NCBI RefSeq assembly: GCF_028475105.1
Contig: NZ_CP116936.1
Span: forward strand, 3,347,501 to 3,411,500
DNA length: 64,000 bases
Source of the DNA: Micromonospora sp. LH3U1
GTDB lineage: Bacteria; Actinomycetota; Actinomycetes; Mycobacteriales; Micromonosporaceae
Reading direction: 5' to 3'
Shown: piece by piece, positions 33,680 through 43,456 of the stretch
How positions within the stretch are numbered: position 1 is the first letter of the stretch
Layout: each line of letters begins with the position of its first letter
Position numbers and translations under genes: made by a program
Notes under the pieces: generated by a model
What the model saw: only the letters and a program-made list of their open reading frames with translations
Databases searched by the model: none
What the model was told of the DNA's origin: nothing

Positions 33680-35426
33680 GCGACGTGTCGCGGACGTCGT
33701 GGTGGAGCGGCTCCTGGCCTGGCGGGTGCCCCGCGCCTTCGGGTACCCGGGCGAGGCGATCGCCCCGCTGGTCGACGCGTTGCACCGGACCGGCGGTGAG
33801 CCGGCGTTCATCCCGGCCCGGCATGAGGAGACCGCCTCGTTCATGGCCACCGGGCACGCCAAGTTCACCGGCGGCATCGGGGTCTGCCTCGCCACCCAGG
33901 GGCCCAGCGCCGTCCAGCTGCTCAACGGCCTCTACGACGCCAAGCTGGACAGCAAGCCGGTGGTGGCGATCGTCGGGGAAGACATCTCCGGGCCGCTCGG
34001 CGGCGCGCACCAGGAGATCGGGCTGAGCCGGCTCTTCGGCGACGTGTGCAACCAGTTCGTCCAGTACGGCCGCAGCCCCGAGGACGTGGGTGCGCTGCTG
34101 GACCAGGCGTTCCGTACGGCGGCGGCCACCCGCAGCCCGACCTGTGTCGTGCTGCCCCGGCAGTTGCAGGAGGCCCTGGTGCCCGACCTGCAGACGTACG
34201 CCTCCGGGGTGATCTCCGCGACGCCCGGTGAGCCGCTGGCCCGGGTGCTGCCCCACGAGGTGGACCTCGACGCCGCCGCGCAGCTGCTCAGCGGCGGTCA
34301 GCGCACCGCGATCCTGGTGGGGCAGGGCGGTCGGGACGCGGCCGCCGAGATCATCGAGATGGCCGACCGGCTCGGCGCCGGGGTGGCCACCTCACTGCTG
34401 GGCAAGCCGGTGCTCGACGAGCGGCTGCCGTTTCACACCGGGGTGCTCGGCGAGGTCGGCACCCCGGCCGCGGCCGAGCTGATGGGCGGCTGCGACACGC
34501 TGCTGATGGTCGGCACCAACGACCCGTGGACCGACTACTTCCCGATGCCCGAGCAGGCCCGCACGGTGCAGATCGACATCGACGGCCGCCGGATCGGCAG
34601 CCGCTACCCGGCCGACGTGCCGCTGGTCGGTGACGCCGCCGAGACGCTGCGGGCGCTGCTGACCCGCGTGCGTGGTCGGCCCGAGCAGCGGTGGCGCGCC
34701 ACCGTGGAGAGCTCCGTGGACCGGTGGCGGGAGGTCGCCGCCGACCGGGCCGCCGCGCCCGCCGACCCGGTCAACCCGCAGCTCGTACTCCAGGAGCTGT
34801 CCGCCCGGATGCCGGGCACCGGCGCGGTCGCGGTCGACGTCGGCTCGGTCCTCTACTGGTACGCCCGGCACCTCACCCTGCCACCCGGGGTGAACGCGCA
34901 ACTGTGCGGCACCCTCGGCTCGATGGGCTGCGCACTGCCGTACGCGGTGGCCGCCAAGCTCGCCGCCCCGGACCAACCGGTGATCGCGCTGGTCGGTGAC
35001 GGGGCGATGCAGCTCAACGGGCTCGCCGAGCTGATCACCGTGTCGCACCACTGGCAGAAGTGGCGGGACCCTCGGCTGGTGGTGCTGGTGCTCAACAACC
35101 GGGACCAGAACGGCATGGGTGGCGGGCGGGAGTCGTCGGCCGACCCGACACACCGCCGCCCCGACGTGCCGTACGCCGGTTGGGCCCGGCTGCTCGGGCT
35201 GCACGGTGTGCGGGTGGACCGCCCGGAGCTGGTCGGCGCGGCCTGGGACGAGGCGCTGGCCGCCGACCGTCCCTGCGTACTGGAGGCCGTTGTCGACCCG
35301 GCGGTGTCGCTGGCGCCGCCGGAGCCGGCGTTCGCCGACCTGCGGGGCCTGTACGCCGACGGTGCCCCCGCCCGGAAGGTCCGGGAGCAGGTGGAGGCTA
35401 CCGCGAGCGCCGAAGATCTCGTTTAG
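33672..35426 (+). CDS. Thiamine-diphosphate enzyme, pyruvate oxidase/dehydrogenase-like
   Basis: A 584-residue ThDP enzyme with PYR, central and PP domains in order. The catalytic Glu lies in RHEETASFMATGHAK; the ThDP motif GDG-x26-NN is visible as VGDGAMQLNG followed by LVVLVLNNRDQNG; the FAD/central domain is at residues 195-340. It is closest to pyruvate oxidase/quinone-dependent pyruvate dehydrogenase or acetolactate-synthase-like enzymes. The start at 33672 lies within the end of the baeRF2 gene. A haem-oxygenase-like diiron gene follows by 49 bases. Confidence 0.85.
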   Translation: MAERRVADVVVERLLAWRVPRAFGYPGEAIAPLVDALHRTGGEPAFIPARHEETASFMATGHAKFTGGIGVCLATQGPSAVQLLNGLYDAKLDSKPVVAIVGEDISGPLGGAHQEIGLSRLFGDVCNQFVQYGRSPEDVGALLDQAFRTAAATRSPTCVVLPRQLQEALVPDLQTYASGVISATPGEPLARVLPHEVDLDAAAQLLSGGQRTAILVGQGGRDAAAEIIEMADRLGAGVATSLLGKPVLDERLPFHTGVLGEVGTPAAAELMGGCDTLLMVGTNDPWTDYFPMPEQARTVQIDIDGRRIGSRYPADVPLVGDAAETLRALLTRVRGRPEQRWRATVESSVDRWREVAADRAAAPADPVNPQLVLQELSARMPGTGAVAVDVGSVLYWYARHLTLPPGVNAQLCGTLGSMGCALPYAVAAKLAAPDQPVIALVGDGAMQLNGLAELITVSHHWQKWRDPRLVVLVLNNRDQNGMGGGRESSADPTHRRPDVPYAGWARLLGLHGVRVDRPELVGAAWDEALAADRPCVLEAVVDPAVSLAPPEPAFADLRGLYADGAPARKVREQVEATASAEDLV

Positions 35427-35475
35427 CTGCTGTGGGCCAGGGCATCAGTAGCGGCCCGACGACGCTGGAGGTCCC

Positions 35476-36588
35476 ATGTCCGAGCCCGCTGATCGCCGCT
35501 ACGGCCCCGCGACGCTGCCGCGGCCGCGCGGCCCGCTCTCGGCGGCCGTCATCGAGGCTCTGCGGCGCCCGCCGCACGACCTGCCGATCGGTCTCGGCGT
35601 CGACCTGGACCCGGCGGACCCGATCCTCGACGAGGACCTCCAGCTGACGCTCTTCCTCTGCTACGAGCTGCACTACCGGGGTTGGCACGGGGTGGACGAG
35701 TCGTGGGAGTGGCAGCCGACGCTGCTCGCGCTGCGAGCCCACGCCGAACGGGCCTTCGAGGCGGCGCTGCGTCGGCTGGTCGGCTCGCCGCCGGTGCCCG
35801 CCGCCGGGGTGGCGGCCGGCCTGGCCGAGCTCGTCGCGGCCGACAACGGGCCGCCGCTGGCTGCGACGCTGCAGCGTCGCGCCGACCTCACCCAGTTCCG
35901 CGAGTTCGTCACCCACCGGTCCGTGTACCACCTGCGCGAGGCGGACCCGCACAGCTGGGCGCTGCCCCGCCTCGGTGGCCCGGCGAAGGCCGCGCTCGTC
36001 GAGATCCAGACCGACGAGTACGGCAACGGCCGGCTGGACCGGATGCACGCCGAGCTGTTCCGGTGCACCCTCGACCGGCTGGGCCTGGACATCGCGTACG
36101 CCGCCCACCTGGACGTGGTGCCCGCGGTGACCCTGGCGACCAACAACCTGATGTCGCTGTTCGGGCTGCACCGGCGGCTGCGCGGCGCGCTGCTCGGGCA
36201 CCTGGCCGCGTTCGAGATGACCTCCTCGCTGCCGAACCGTCGTTACGGCAACGGGCTGCGTCGGCTCGGCTTCGACGAGGTGGGCACCCGCTTCTACGAC
36301 GAGCACGTCGAGGCCGACGCGGTGCACGAGCAGATCGCCGCCCACGACATGTGCGGCGGCCTGGTCCGCGTCGAACCAGCCCTCGCGCCCGACGTGCTCT
36401 TCGGCGCGGCGGCCGGGCTCGCGGTGGACCGGTTGTTCGCCGCGCACCTGCTGGACAGTTGGGCCGCCGGCCGCAGCTCACTGCGCTCACCCGCCGCACG
36501 GACCCTGCCGTCGCACGTGCTGCCGACCATCCCGCTCGTCGCGACGGCGTCCGCCATGGCACCGCCGGCCGAACCCGTCGTCGCCTGA
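35476..36588 (+). CDS. Iron-containing redox enzyme (haem-oxygenase-like diiron fold)
   Basis: A 370-residue all-helical protein. Putative metal ligands appear in CYELHYRGWHGVDESWEW, EIQTDEYGNGRLDRMHAELF (E, D, Y and H) and YDEHVEADAVHEQIAAHD, as in the haem-oxygenase-like diiron oxidase (HDO) group. Members do diverse oxidations, including C-C and N-oxygenation. GGAGG lies four bases before the ATG. Position suggests the same transcript as the ThDP enzyme; the small CDGSH iron-sulfur protein that follows is on the opposite strand. Confidence 0.82.
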   Translation: MSEPADRRYGPATLPRPRGPLSAAVIEALRRPPHDLPIGLGVDLDPADPILDEDLQLTLFLCYELHYRGWHGVDESWEWQPTLLALRAHAERAFEAALRRLVGSPPVPAAGVAAGLAELVAADNGPPLAATLQRRADLTQFREFVTHRSVYHLREADPHSWALPRLGGPAKAALVEIQTDEYGNGRLDRMHAELFRCTLDRLGLDIAYAAHLDVVPAVTLATNNLMSLFGLHRRLRGALLGHLAAFEMTSSLPNRRYGNGLRRLGFDEVGTRFYDEHVEADAVHEQIAAHDMCGGLVRVEPALAPDVLFGAAAGLAVDRLFAAHLLDSWAAGRSSLRSPAARTLPSHVLPTIPLVATASAMAPPAEPVVA

Positions 36589-36614
36589 CCCGAGCCAGCC
36601 CTCGCCTGACCGGG

Positions 36615-36845
36615 TCAGCCCTCGCGGGCGGTGCCCGCGCGGAAGTCGACCACCTTGTGGGTGCCGTCGCAGAACGGCTTGAGCGCCGACTTGCCGCACC
36701 GACAGAGCGCCACCGTGCCCCGCCGCGCGTCAATGCGCTCGCCGTCCGGGGTGACCAGTTCGAAGTCGCCGCGGACCAGCAGCGGTCCGTCCTCGTACGG
36801 GGTGATCGTGGCGGCGGCTGGCTCGCTGGTGTCGTCGGTGCGCAT
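36615..36845 (-). CDS. CDGSH iron-sulfur domain protein
   Basis: A 76-residue protein with one CDGSH motif: VALCRCGKSALKPFCDGTH gives the C-x-C-x2-S-x3-P-x-C-D-G-T-H pattern that binds a 2Fe-2S cluster through three Cys and one His. Such proteins carry electrons or clusters. The partner is not evident; the diiron protein on the other side is a possibility. Start ATG 36845. Confidence 0.88.
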   Translation of the reverse strand: MRTDDTSEPAAATITPYEDGPLLVRGDFELVTPDGERIDARRGTVALCRCGKSALKPFCDGTHKVVDFRAGTAREG

Positions 36846-36994
36846 GGCCCCGGAAGTGCCCGCCCTGGCCCGGGCGAAACCCCGAGCGACCGAACGCCGG
36901 TGATGACCGGCGCACCCCGCTGAGCAGCGAAATGTGCCGCCGGGTGGGTGATGCCCCGTTTGAACCCCATCGGGACGGGAAGCCGGGCCGCGTG

Positions 36995-38434
36995 GTGAGC
37001 GAACGAGGCAAGGTGGGGCCGGTGCACAAGGTGCACAAGGGGCTCACGGCCGATGGCGCCGGTCTTGCCGGCGACCGGGTCGTGGCCGCGGGCAGCACCG
37101 CCCGGGTGCTGGTCGCCGCCACCGCCCGGGCGCTGCGTGGGGAGGACTGCGCCGACCTCGGGCACACCGGGCCGACGTCGCGGTTCCCCGGCGCCCCGGA
37201 GCTGGTACGCCGCGCCGCGGTCACCCGCGCCGCCGGTCGGGTCGCGCTCACCGTTGCCCAGGTCGACGAGGTGGACGCCGCCCGGGTGGCCCGCTGGTTC
37301 GTCGACCAGTACCCCCGCCGGCGCTACCCCGGAGTGCTGATCGGCTCTCCACACGGCGCGGCGGCACACCTTGCGGTGGCTCTCGGCGTGCCCTGGCTGC
37401 CGGCCGGCTTCGAGATGTCGGTGCACTGGTCCGACGGCGCGGTGGACCGCCCGGCGGACGCCCTGGAGCACGGCGCGGCACTCGCCGCCCGGCTACTCGC
37501 CAGCAACGCCGACCTGCACCTACGCCAGGTGCACTGCCCGGCCAGCCATGGCCCGTTGATCGGGGCGACGGTGTCGCTGGCCGCCGCGTGGAGGGCCCTG
37601 CCGGCCGCGTACGCGCAGTTCCTGGCCGACCGACTGGTCCCGGGCGCCCCGGTGCTGCTGGTCCGCGACGCGCGTACCTGGCCGGTGCTGGAGCGCGGTG
37701 TGGGGCACAGCTTCCAGGTCGGCTGCCCGGCCAGCGGGTTGGACCCGGTCGACTTCCACCCGGACAGCCAGGTGCTGCGGCAGGTGCTGCGCTCCGTCGG
37801 CGGCGATCCGGCCCGGTGGGAGCCGCCGGAGGTGTCCGTACCGTCGGGTTACGCCGAGCACGGCGTCGACTCAGGCTTCGAGCTTGCCGCGCGGGACTGG
37901 TCGGCGCGGCACGAGCACCCGCTGCACCGGGTGCTGGTGCCCCGGCCGGCGGCGCTGAGCGCGGGCGTGGCCGACCTGTACCGGCGGTGGCTGCGCGGCG
38001 CCGGCAAGACCGGTAACCGGTTGGTGGTGGAGTGCGGCCGGTTACTCGACCCGTGGCAGGTGGTGCGGGCGGGGCTGGTGCCGTACTGGTGTGAGAACGC
38101 CACCCGGCGCAGCGTCGACGAGGCCGAGTGGTGGCTGGCCGGCAGCGAGGCGTTCAGCTCGGTGGACGTGTTGCCCGAGCCGCCCGGGGTGCGCTCGCCC
38201 GCCCTGGCGGGGCTGCCGCAGTGGCTGGCGGTGGCCGGGTTCGGGCGGCGGCGGCGGGCGTTGGACCGGACTGCCGCCCGGGGATACCCGGTCACCTCGG
38301 TGCCCACCCGCCGGGCCACCGAGGTCCTGCGTGCCCAGCCGTACGACCTGCCCGCGCCGCCCCCGCTGGGGGTCGCAGAAGCGTTGGCCGTGCTCCGCGA
38401 CAGCGGCGGCCACCAGGGGTTGCTGGTCTCCTGA
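36995..38434 (+). CDS. Conserved hypothetical protein, about 480 residues
   Basis: A 479-residue soluble protein that I do not recognise. The first half has alternating strands and helices with a Ser-rich loop (VLIGSPHGAAAHLAVALGVP) and several His-containing segments (DLHLRQVHCPASHGPLIGAT); the second half includes LVRDARTWPVLERGVGHSFQ and WCENATRRSVDEAEWWLAGS. There is no signal peptide or membrane segment. The start is uncertain: GTG 36992, GTG 36995 and GTG 37022 are all possible. It stands alone between the CDGSH gene and the sigma factor. Confidence 0.55.
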   Translation: MSERGKVGPVHKVHKGLTADGAGLAGDRVVAAGSTARVLVAATARALRGEDCADLGHTGPTSRFPGAPELVRRAAVTRAAGRVALTVAQVDEVDAARVARWFVDQYPRRRYPGVLIGSPHGAAAHLAVALGVPWLPAGFEMSVHWSDGAVDRPADALEHGAALAARLLASNADLHLRQVHCPASHGPLIGATVSLAAAWRALPAAYAQFLADRLVPGAPVLLVRDARTWPVLERGVGHSFQVGCPASGLDPVDFHPDSQVLRQVLRSVGGDPARWEPPEVSVPSGYAEHGVDSGFELAARDWSARHEHPLHRVLVPRPAALSAGVADLYRRWLRGAGKTGNRLVVECGRLLDPWQVVRAGLVPYWCENATRRSVDEAEWWLAGSEAFSSVDVLPEPPGVRSPALAGLPQWLAVAGFGRRRRALDRTAARGYPVTSVPTRRATEVLRAQPYDLPAPPPLGVAEALAVLRDSGGHQGLLVS

Positions 38435-38657
38435 GGCGGAGCACGCCGAAACATCCTCGCGAACCCGGGGTCCCGTGATTGAGTACCTACGGAGCGGGAA
38501 CATCGCTGGCTGCGACGGCCTAATTGCGCTGCGTAGAGGCGGTGTCGCCCGCTGGCATCCCAGTCACTGACCCACTTTTCCGGCCCGGTGCGTGGCTCGA
38601 CCACGCGCACGACCGGTTTCCCGATCCGGGCGGGGGACCTTCCTGAGGGAGGCGCGG

Positions 38658-39803
38658 ATGTTCGGACAGACGAGCACGACCACGACCACGACACCACCAC
38701 CCACCGATCGAGGTCTGGAGGATCTCGACGCGGCGGCACTGGCGTACGCGGCCCGGATCGCAGGGCTGCCGCCGGAGCGGCGGGGGGAGGCCCGGGAGGA
38801 CCTGGTGCGCTTCGCGCTGCCCTTCGCCGGCCGGCTCGCCCGCCGGTACCGGGGGCGTGGGGAGCCACTGGAAGACCTCGAGCAGGTGGCCCGGCTGGGG
38901 CTGGTCAACGCCGTCGACCGGTATGACCCGGAACGGGGCTCGTTCACCGCGTACGCCGCGATCACCATCGTGGGGGAGATCAAACGGCACTTCCGGGACC
39001 GCACCTGGGGCGTACACGTACCCCGCCGGCTGCGTGACCTGATCCTCGAGGTGGGGCAGGCCACCGCCGCGCTGACCAGCGAACTGTCCCGGGCGCCGTC
39101 GGTGGCCGAACTGTCGGCCCGACTGGAGACTCCGCAGGAGGAGATCCTCGCCGCGCTGGAGTCGGCGGCCGGCTACAGTCCGGCCTCACTCAACGCACCG
39201 GTGGGCGGGGAGAGCTCCGCGGAGTTCGGGGACCTCGTCGGCGAGTCGGACAACGCGCTGGAATCGGTCGACGACCGGGTCACGGTCAGCGGTCTGCTGC
39301 ACCGACTGCCCTGGCGTGAGCGGCGGATCCTGGCGATGCGCTTCTACGGCAACCAGACCCAGGCGGAGATCGCCGCCCGGTTCGGCATCTCGCAGATGCA
39401 CGTGTCCCGGCTGCTGTCGCGGGCGCTCACCTGGCTGCGTCAGGCGATGCTCGCCGACGCGCCGCCGCCATGGCAGAACGGTGCCGCCGAACCCGACCCC
39501 GGCAAGACCCGGATCTCCATCAAGCAGAACGGCGACCAGGTGGTGGTCGAGGTCGGCGGCGAGGTCGACCGCGACGGCGCGGACCAGTTGCGCCGGGCCA
39601 TGCTGGAGGCGGTCACCGGCCAGCCCAGCGAGGTGGTCGTCGACCTGGTCGGCGCGGGCGGTTTCGACGCCGGCGGGATCGCCGCGCTGATGGCCGGGCG
39701 GGACGCGGCGGAGCGGACCGGGGTGCCACTGCGGCTGACCCGGGTCCAGCCCGCGGTGCGCCGCTCACTCACCGCCGCCGGCCTGGCTCCCGCCCGGGAC
39801 TGA
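38658..39803 (+). CDS. SigB/F/G-type sigma factor fused to a C-terminal STAS domain
   Basis: A 381-residue fusion. Residues 1-30 are a Thr-rich leader; 30-275 are a SigB/SigF-class sigma factor (LEDLEQVARLGLVNAVDRYD for region 2, GSFTAYAAITIVGEIKRHFR, and region 4 QTQAEIAARFGISQMHVSRL); 290-381 is a STAS anti-sigma-antagonist domain (QVVVEVGGEVDRDGADQLRR). The site that carries the phosphorylated Ser in SpoIIAA reads GFDAGGIAAL, so the Ser is lost. The start at ATG 38658 has GGAGG five bases upstream. Joining sigma and antagonist modules is unusual and may control the factor in cis. Confidence 0.88.
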   Translation: MFGQTSTTTTTTPPPTDRGLEDLDAAALAYAARIAGLPPERRGEAREDLVRFALPFAGRLARRYRGRGEPLEDLEQVARLGLVNAVDRYDPERGSFTAYAAITIVGEIKRHFRDRTWGVHVPRRLRDLILEVGQATAALTSELSRAPSVAELSARLETPQEEILAALESAAGYSPASLNAPVGGESSAEFGDLVGESDNALESVDDRVTVSGLLHRLPWRERRILAMRFYGNQTQAEIAARFGISQMHVSRLLSRALTWLRQAMLADAPPPWQNGAAEPDPGKTRISIKQNGDQVVVEVGGEVDRDGADQLRRAMLEAVTGQPSEVVVDLVGAGGFDAGGIAALMAGRDAAERTGVPLRLTRVQPAVRRSLTAAGLAPARD

Positions 39804-39866
39804 GCAACCAACCGCCCGGGACTGGGCCGGCAGGCCGGGCAGCACCCACGCGCCCACCGACACGAT

Positions 39867-39898
39867 GAGGGCCGACACCCACCGGGGTGTCGGCCCTC
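39867..39898. terminator. Bidirectional terminator
   Basis: A perfect 14-base-pair stem (39867-39880 with 39885-39898) and loop ACCG between the convergent sigma-STAS and cytochrome oxidase genes. Confidence 0.8.
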
Positions 39899-39912
39899 TC
39901 GGCGTACGCCGG

Positions 39913-41904
39913 TCAGCGTTCCTCGGGTTTGTCGTCGCTGTGCGGGTGGCGCCAGCGTTCGTGCGGCTTCGGCGCGTCCTCGGCGTCCTGGGGTGCGTCG
40001 CTCTGCTCGAAGCTCGGCCGGCGGACGCCCTCGGGCTCCGGCACGTCCACCGGCCGGGCGCCGGACTGCGGCGCCGGCTGGAACTCGACCGCGTCGCGGG
40101 CACCGTGCGCGCCCTCGGCGGCGGGCGACTCTGGCGCGTGGTGCTCGGTCCGCAGTTCCTCGGCGAACTGTTGCGGCGGCTTCGTGGTGCGCTGTGGCAG
40201 GTCGCGGCCCAGATCGGCGACGAGCGGACCGTACTTCAGGTCGAAGGCGGGGCGCTCGGATCGGATCCGGGGCATCTGGTCGAAGTTGCGCAGCGGCGGT
40301 GGGCAGCTGGTGGCCCACTCCAACGAGTTGCCGAAGCCCCACGGGTCGTCCACCGTCACGACCGCCCCGTACCGCCAGGACTTCCACGCGTTGTAGATGA
40401 AGAACAGGGTGGACGCCCCGAGGATGAACGAGAAGATCGTGGAGAGCGTGTTCAGTCCGGTGAATCCGTCGGTGGGCAGGTAGTCGGCGTACCGGCGGGG
40501 CATGCCCTTGGTGCCCAGCCAGTGGTGCACGAGGAAGGTGCCGTGGAAGCCGATGAACATGGTCCAGAAGTGCGCCTTGCCCAGCCGCTCGTCGAGCAGC
40601 CGGCCGGTCATCTTCGGCCACCAGAAGTAGTAGCCGGCGAAGAGGGCGAAGACCACGGTGCCGAAGACCACGTAGTGGAAGTGCGCCACGACGAAGTAGC
40701 TGTCGTGGGTGTGCCAGTCCACCGGAGGGCTGGCCAGCAGCACCCCGGTGAGCCCACCGAGCAGGAAGGTGACCAGGAATCCGATGGAGAACAGCATCGG
40801 TGTCTCGAAGGTGAGCTGGCCCTTCCACATGGTGCCGATCCAGTTGAAGAACTTCACGCCGGTGGGCACCGCGATCAGATAGCTGAGGATGCTGAAGAAC
40901 GGCAGCAGCACCTGGCCGGTGGCGAACATGTGGTGCGCCCAGACCGTCATGGACAGCACGGTGATGGCGACGGTGGCCAGCACCATCCCGGTGTAGCCGA
41001 AGAGTGGCTTGCGGGAGAAGACCGGAATGATCTCGGTGATGATGCCGAAGAACGGCAACGCGATGATGTACACCTCGGGGTGGCCGAAGAACCAGAACAG
41101 GTGTTGCCAGAGCATCGGCCCGCCGGTGGCCGCGTCATAGACGTGCGCGTTGAGCAGCCGGTCGGCGGACAGCGCCAGCAGTGCGGCGGCCAGGAGCGGG
41201 AAGACCAGGATCACCAGCACGCTGGTGAAGAGCATGTTCCAGGTGAAGATCGGCATCCGGAACATGGTCATGCCGGGCGCGCGCAGGGTCAGGATCGTGG
41301 TGATCAGGTTGACCGCGCCGAGGATGGTGCCCAACCCGGAGACGACCAGGCCGAGCACCCACATGTTCGCACCCACACCGGGGGAGTTTTCGACGCTGCT
41401 CAGTGGGGTGTACGCGGTCCAGCCGAAGTCGGCCGAGCCCTGCGGGGTGAGGAAGCCCCCGACCACCATGAGCCCGCCGAACAGGTAGAGCCAGTAGGCC
41501 AGCGCGTTGAGGCGGGGGAACGACACGTCCGGCGCACCGATCTGGATCGGCACGATGAAGTTGCCGAACCCGAAGGCCGCCGGGGTCGCGAACAGCAGCA
41601 GCATCACCGCGCCGTGCGAGGTGAAGAGCTGGTTGTACTGCTCCGGGGAGAGGATCTGCATCCCCGGGCGGGCCAGCTCGGCCCGCATCACCATGGCCTC
41701 CAGGCCCGCCAACACGAAGAACCCGAAGGAGGTCAGCAGATACAGCACACCGATCTGCTTGTGGTCGGTGGTGGCAAGGAACTTGATCAACGAGTTGCCG
41801 GGGACCGGTGTTCGTACCGCCCCGGGGAAGCCCCCGAAGCGGGCCGGTGCCAGGATCGCCGGGCCCCGATCGCGGCCGGGTTCCGTGGTTACCCGCTTGG
41901 GCAT
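39913..41904 (-). CDS. ctaD: Cytochrome c oxidase subunit I
   Basis: A 663-residue membrane protein with the twelve-helix core of aa3-type oxidase. Haem and copper ligands are visible: [12 protein letters not shown] (haem a His), [15 protein letters not shown] (CuB His with cross-linked Tyr), [10 protein letters not shown] (two CuB His) and [14 protein letters not shown] (haem His pair). The roughly 110-residue hydrophilic C-terminal tail is typical of actinobacterial subunits. It reduces oxygen in the cytochrome bcc-aa3 supercomplex. The other subunits are not in this window, so it is probably one of two copies. Confidence 0.95.
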   Translation of the reverse strand: MPKRVTTEPGRDRGPAILAPARFGGFPGAVRTPVPGNSLIKFLATTDHKQIGVLYLLTSFGFFVLAGLEAMVMRAELARPGMQILSPEQYNQLFTSHGAVMLLLFATPAAFGFGNFIVPIQIGAPDVSFPRLNALAYWLYLFGGLMVVGGFLTPQGSADFGWTAYTPLSSVENSPGVGANMWVLGLVVSGLGTILGAVNLITTILTLRAPGMTMFRMPIFTWNMLFTSVLVILVFPLLAAALLALSADRLLNAHVYDAATGGPMLWQHLFWFFGHPEVYIIALPFFGIITEIIPVFSRKPLFGYTGMVLATVAITVLSMTVWAHHMFATGQVLLPFFSILSYLIAVPTGVKFFNWIGTMWKGQLTFETPMLFSIGFLVTFLLGGLTGVLLASPPVDWHTHDSYFVVAHFHYVVFGTVVFALFAGYYFWWPKMTGRLLDERLGKAHFWTMFIGFHGTFLVHHWLGTKGMPRRYADYLPTDGFTGLNTLSTIFSFILGASTLFFIYNAWKSWRYGAVVTVDDPWGFGNSLEWATSCPPPLRNFDQMPRIRSERPAFDLKYGPLVADLGRDLPQRTTKPPQQFAEELRTEHHAPESPAAEGAHGARDAVEFQPAPQSGARPVDVPEPEGVRRPSFEQSDAPQDAEDAPKPHERWRHPHSDDKPEER

Positions 41905-42030
41905 GGCTGCTCACCCCGTCGTGACGGCAGAAAGGACGGGCAATGCCTACCCGACCCTCTCACCATGTAACCAGGCCAGAGCGGTAAATTCGGTCAGATC
42001 GTCGGTACCGGGTGCAAGCACCTCGAATGA

Positions 42031-42759
42031 TCAGGTCGCCGGCAGCATCGCCCAGACCGCCTTGCCCTGACCGGCCGGCACGCTGCCCCACTTCTGGGCC
42101 AGTTCCCGCACCAGGAGCAGCCCGCGCCCACCCTCGGCGTGCAGGTTCGTCCCGCCCGGCCGGGCCTCCGCGCAGCTGCCGTCCACGACCGCCAGGTGCA
42201 GGTACGGTCGGCGCAGGGTCACCGTCACCTGCATCGGCGTGCCGGCGTGCCGGACCACGTTGCCGACCAGCTCGGTGAGCACCAACGCGGCCGGGCCGGC
42301 CGCGTCGGGCAGGTTCCACCGCGCGCACGCGTCGGTGACCAGCTCCCGGGCACGCCGGCAGGCCCCGGCCACCGGCTCCAGCCGGGTCCGCATCCGCAAC
42401 GTGCTTGTCGCGCCTGCCACCCGGGTCGCCTCCGCGCAGTCCGCGGACACCGGGACCACTCGGCACGTGGTCGACTCGGCCAGCCATCGCGCGGCGACCG
42501 GCGACGGGGCGCAGAGCACCACCGGCACGGCCGGCCACTCCTCGGCCCGACGGGCGGTCGCGGCGAAGACGGACAGCGCCAGCCGGTCCTTGACATTCAC
42601 CTCGGCCATGTCGACGACCAGCGCCTCCGGCTGATCGACGAGCGCGTCGGTGAGCGCCTCGTGCACCGACCGCATGGTCCCCAGGTCCAGCGCACCCTTG
42701 AGCCGGACGACCGCCACCGGTGTGGTGGTGTGCACGTCGCAGGTGATCCGGCTCGACAT
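42031..42759 (-). CDS. STAS-HATPase_c fusion (anti-sigma-antagonist/anti-sigma kinase type)
   Basis: A 242-residue fusion of two partner-switch modules. Residues 1-100 are STAS-like (VAVVRLKGALDLGTMRSVHE), but the usual DSSGL phospho-site reads VKDRLALSVF, so the Ser is missing. Residues 120-242 are an RsbW/SpoIIAB-type HATPase: N-box LTELVGNVVRHAG, VVDGSCAEARPGG and GGRGLLLVREL, all apparently intact. It may bind or phosphorylate sigma-regulatory partners. GAGG precedes ATG 42759. It lies beyond ctaD from the sigma-STAS gene, a tempting functional partner. Confidence 0.82.
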   Translation of the reverse strand: MSSRITCDVHTTTPVAVVRLKGALDLGTMRSVHEALTDALVDQPEALVVDMAEVNVKDRLALSVFAATARRAEEWPAVPVVLCAPSPVAARWLAESTTCRVVPVSADCAEATRVAGATSTLRMRTRLEPVAGACRRARELVTDACARWNLPDAAGPAALVLTELVGNVVRHAGTPMQVTVTLRRPYLHLAVVDGSCAEARPGGTNLHAEGGRGLLLVRELAQKWGSVPAGQGKAVWAMLPAT

Positions 42760-42868
42760 CGGCGCCTCGATTCGCTGCTGGGTCGGGATCTGCCAACTAC
42801 CCGACGCCGTGCCGGACCAAACCGGACCGACGGCGGGGGCGAGGCAGGTCACGGCGCGCGACAGCAGG

Positions 42869-43327
42869 TTACGGACGGGGCCGCCCGGTCAGGAGGCCCA
42901 ACGCGATCATGCCGACGCCGAGGCCCAGGTGCAGCCAGCCGTCGGCGTCGTTGACCGGGAGCACGTTCGCCCCGGTGTCGTGGTCCACCGCCAGCCCGTA
43001 CAGCCAGAGCACCAGGTAGACGGCGCCGCCGCCGATCAGGAACGTCCGAGCGCCGGTGACCGTCCGCGCCAGCACCAGACCCGCCACCCCGAACGCCAGG
43101 TGCACCAGGTTGTGCAGCACCGACACCTGGAAGACGCCGAACAGGTACGCGCCCGAGCCGTGGCCGGCGAAGCGCAGAGCGTCCATGCCGCTGGTGATCC
43201 CCGGCACGAAGCCGAGCACGCCGATCAGGAGGAACAGCACCCCCACCGTTGCCGCCGCGCGGCGGACCGGCGGCTTGCCGTCGGCCGGGTTGGGTCGGGC
43301 CCGGGAGTGGGCCATCGGTCCGACCAT
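42869..43327 (-). CDS. DUF4383-family membrane protein
   Basis: A 152-residue protein with four membrane helices: AATVGVLFLLIGVLGFVPGI, FGVFQVSVLHNLVHLAFGVA, FLIGGGAVYLVLWLYGLAVD and WLHLGLGVGMIALGLLTG. The LHNLVHLAFG signature is that of DUF4383. The function is unknown. ATG 43327 follows GAGGAG at six bases; ATG 43315 is possible. Confidence 0.8.
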   Translation of the reverse strand: MVGPMAHSRARPNPADGKPPVRRAAATVGVLFLLIGVLGFVPGITSGMDALRFAGHGSGAYLFGVFQVSVLHNLVHLAFGVAGLVLARTVTGARTFLIGGGAVYLVLWLYGLAVDHDTGANVLPVNDADGWLHLGLGVGMIALGLLTGRPRP

Positions 43328-43456
43328 CACCGGCTCCTCGCTGCGCGGCGGGCATGAGCGCTGCCGGGCTACCCGCTGCCGCCGCCGACAAACCGCGGCC
43401 GCCGCTCCGGTTGCGACGACGGTCAATCCGCGCCCACGGTCCTGCCGCGTCGCCGG

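Noticed and set aside
39865..41970. A 701-residue open frame antisense to ctaD
   Set aside because: Shadow of a high-GC gene; Glu/Gly/Arg/His-rich low-complexity sequence with no family-like motif.
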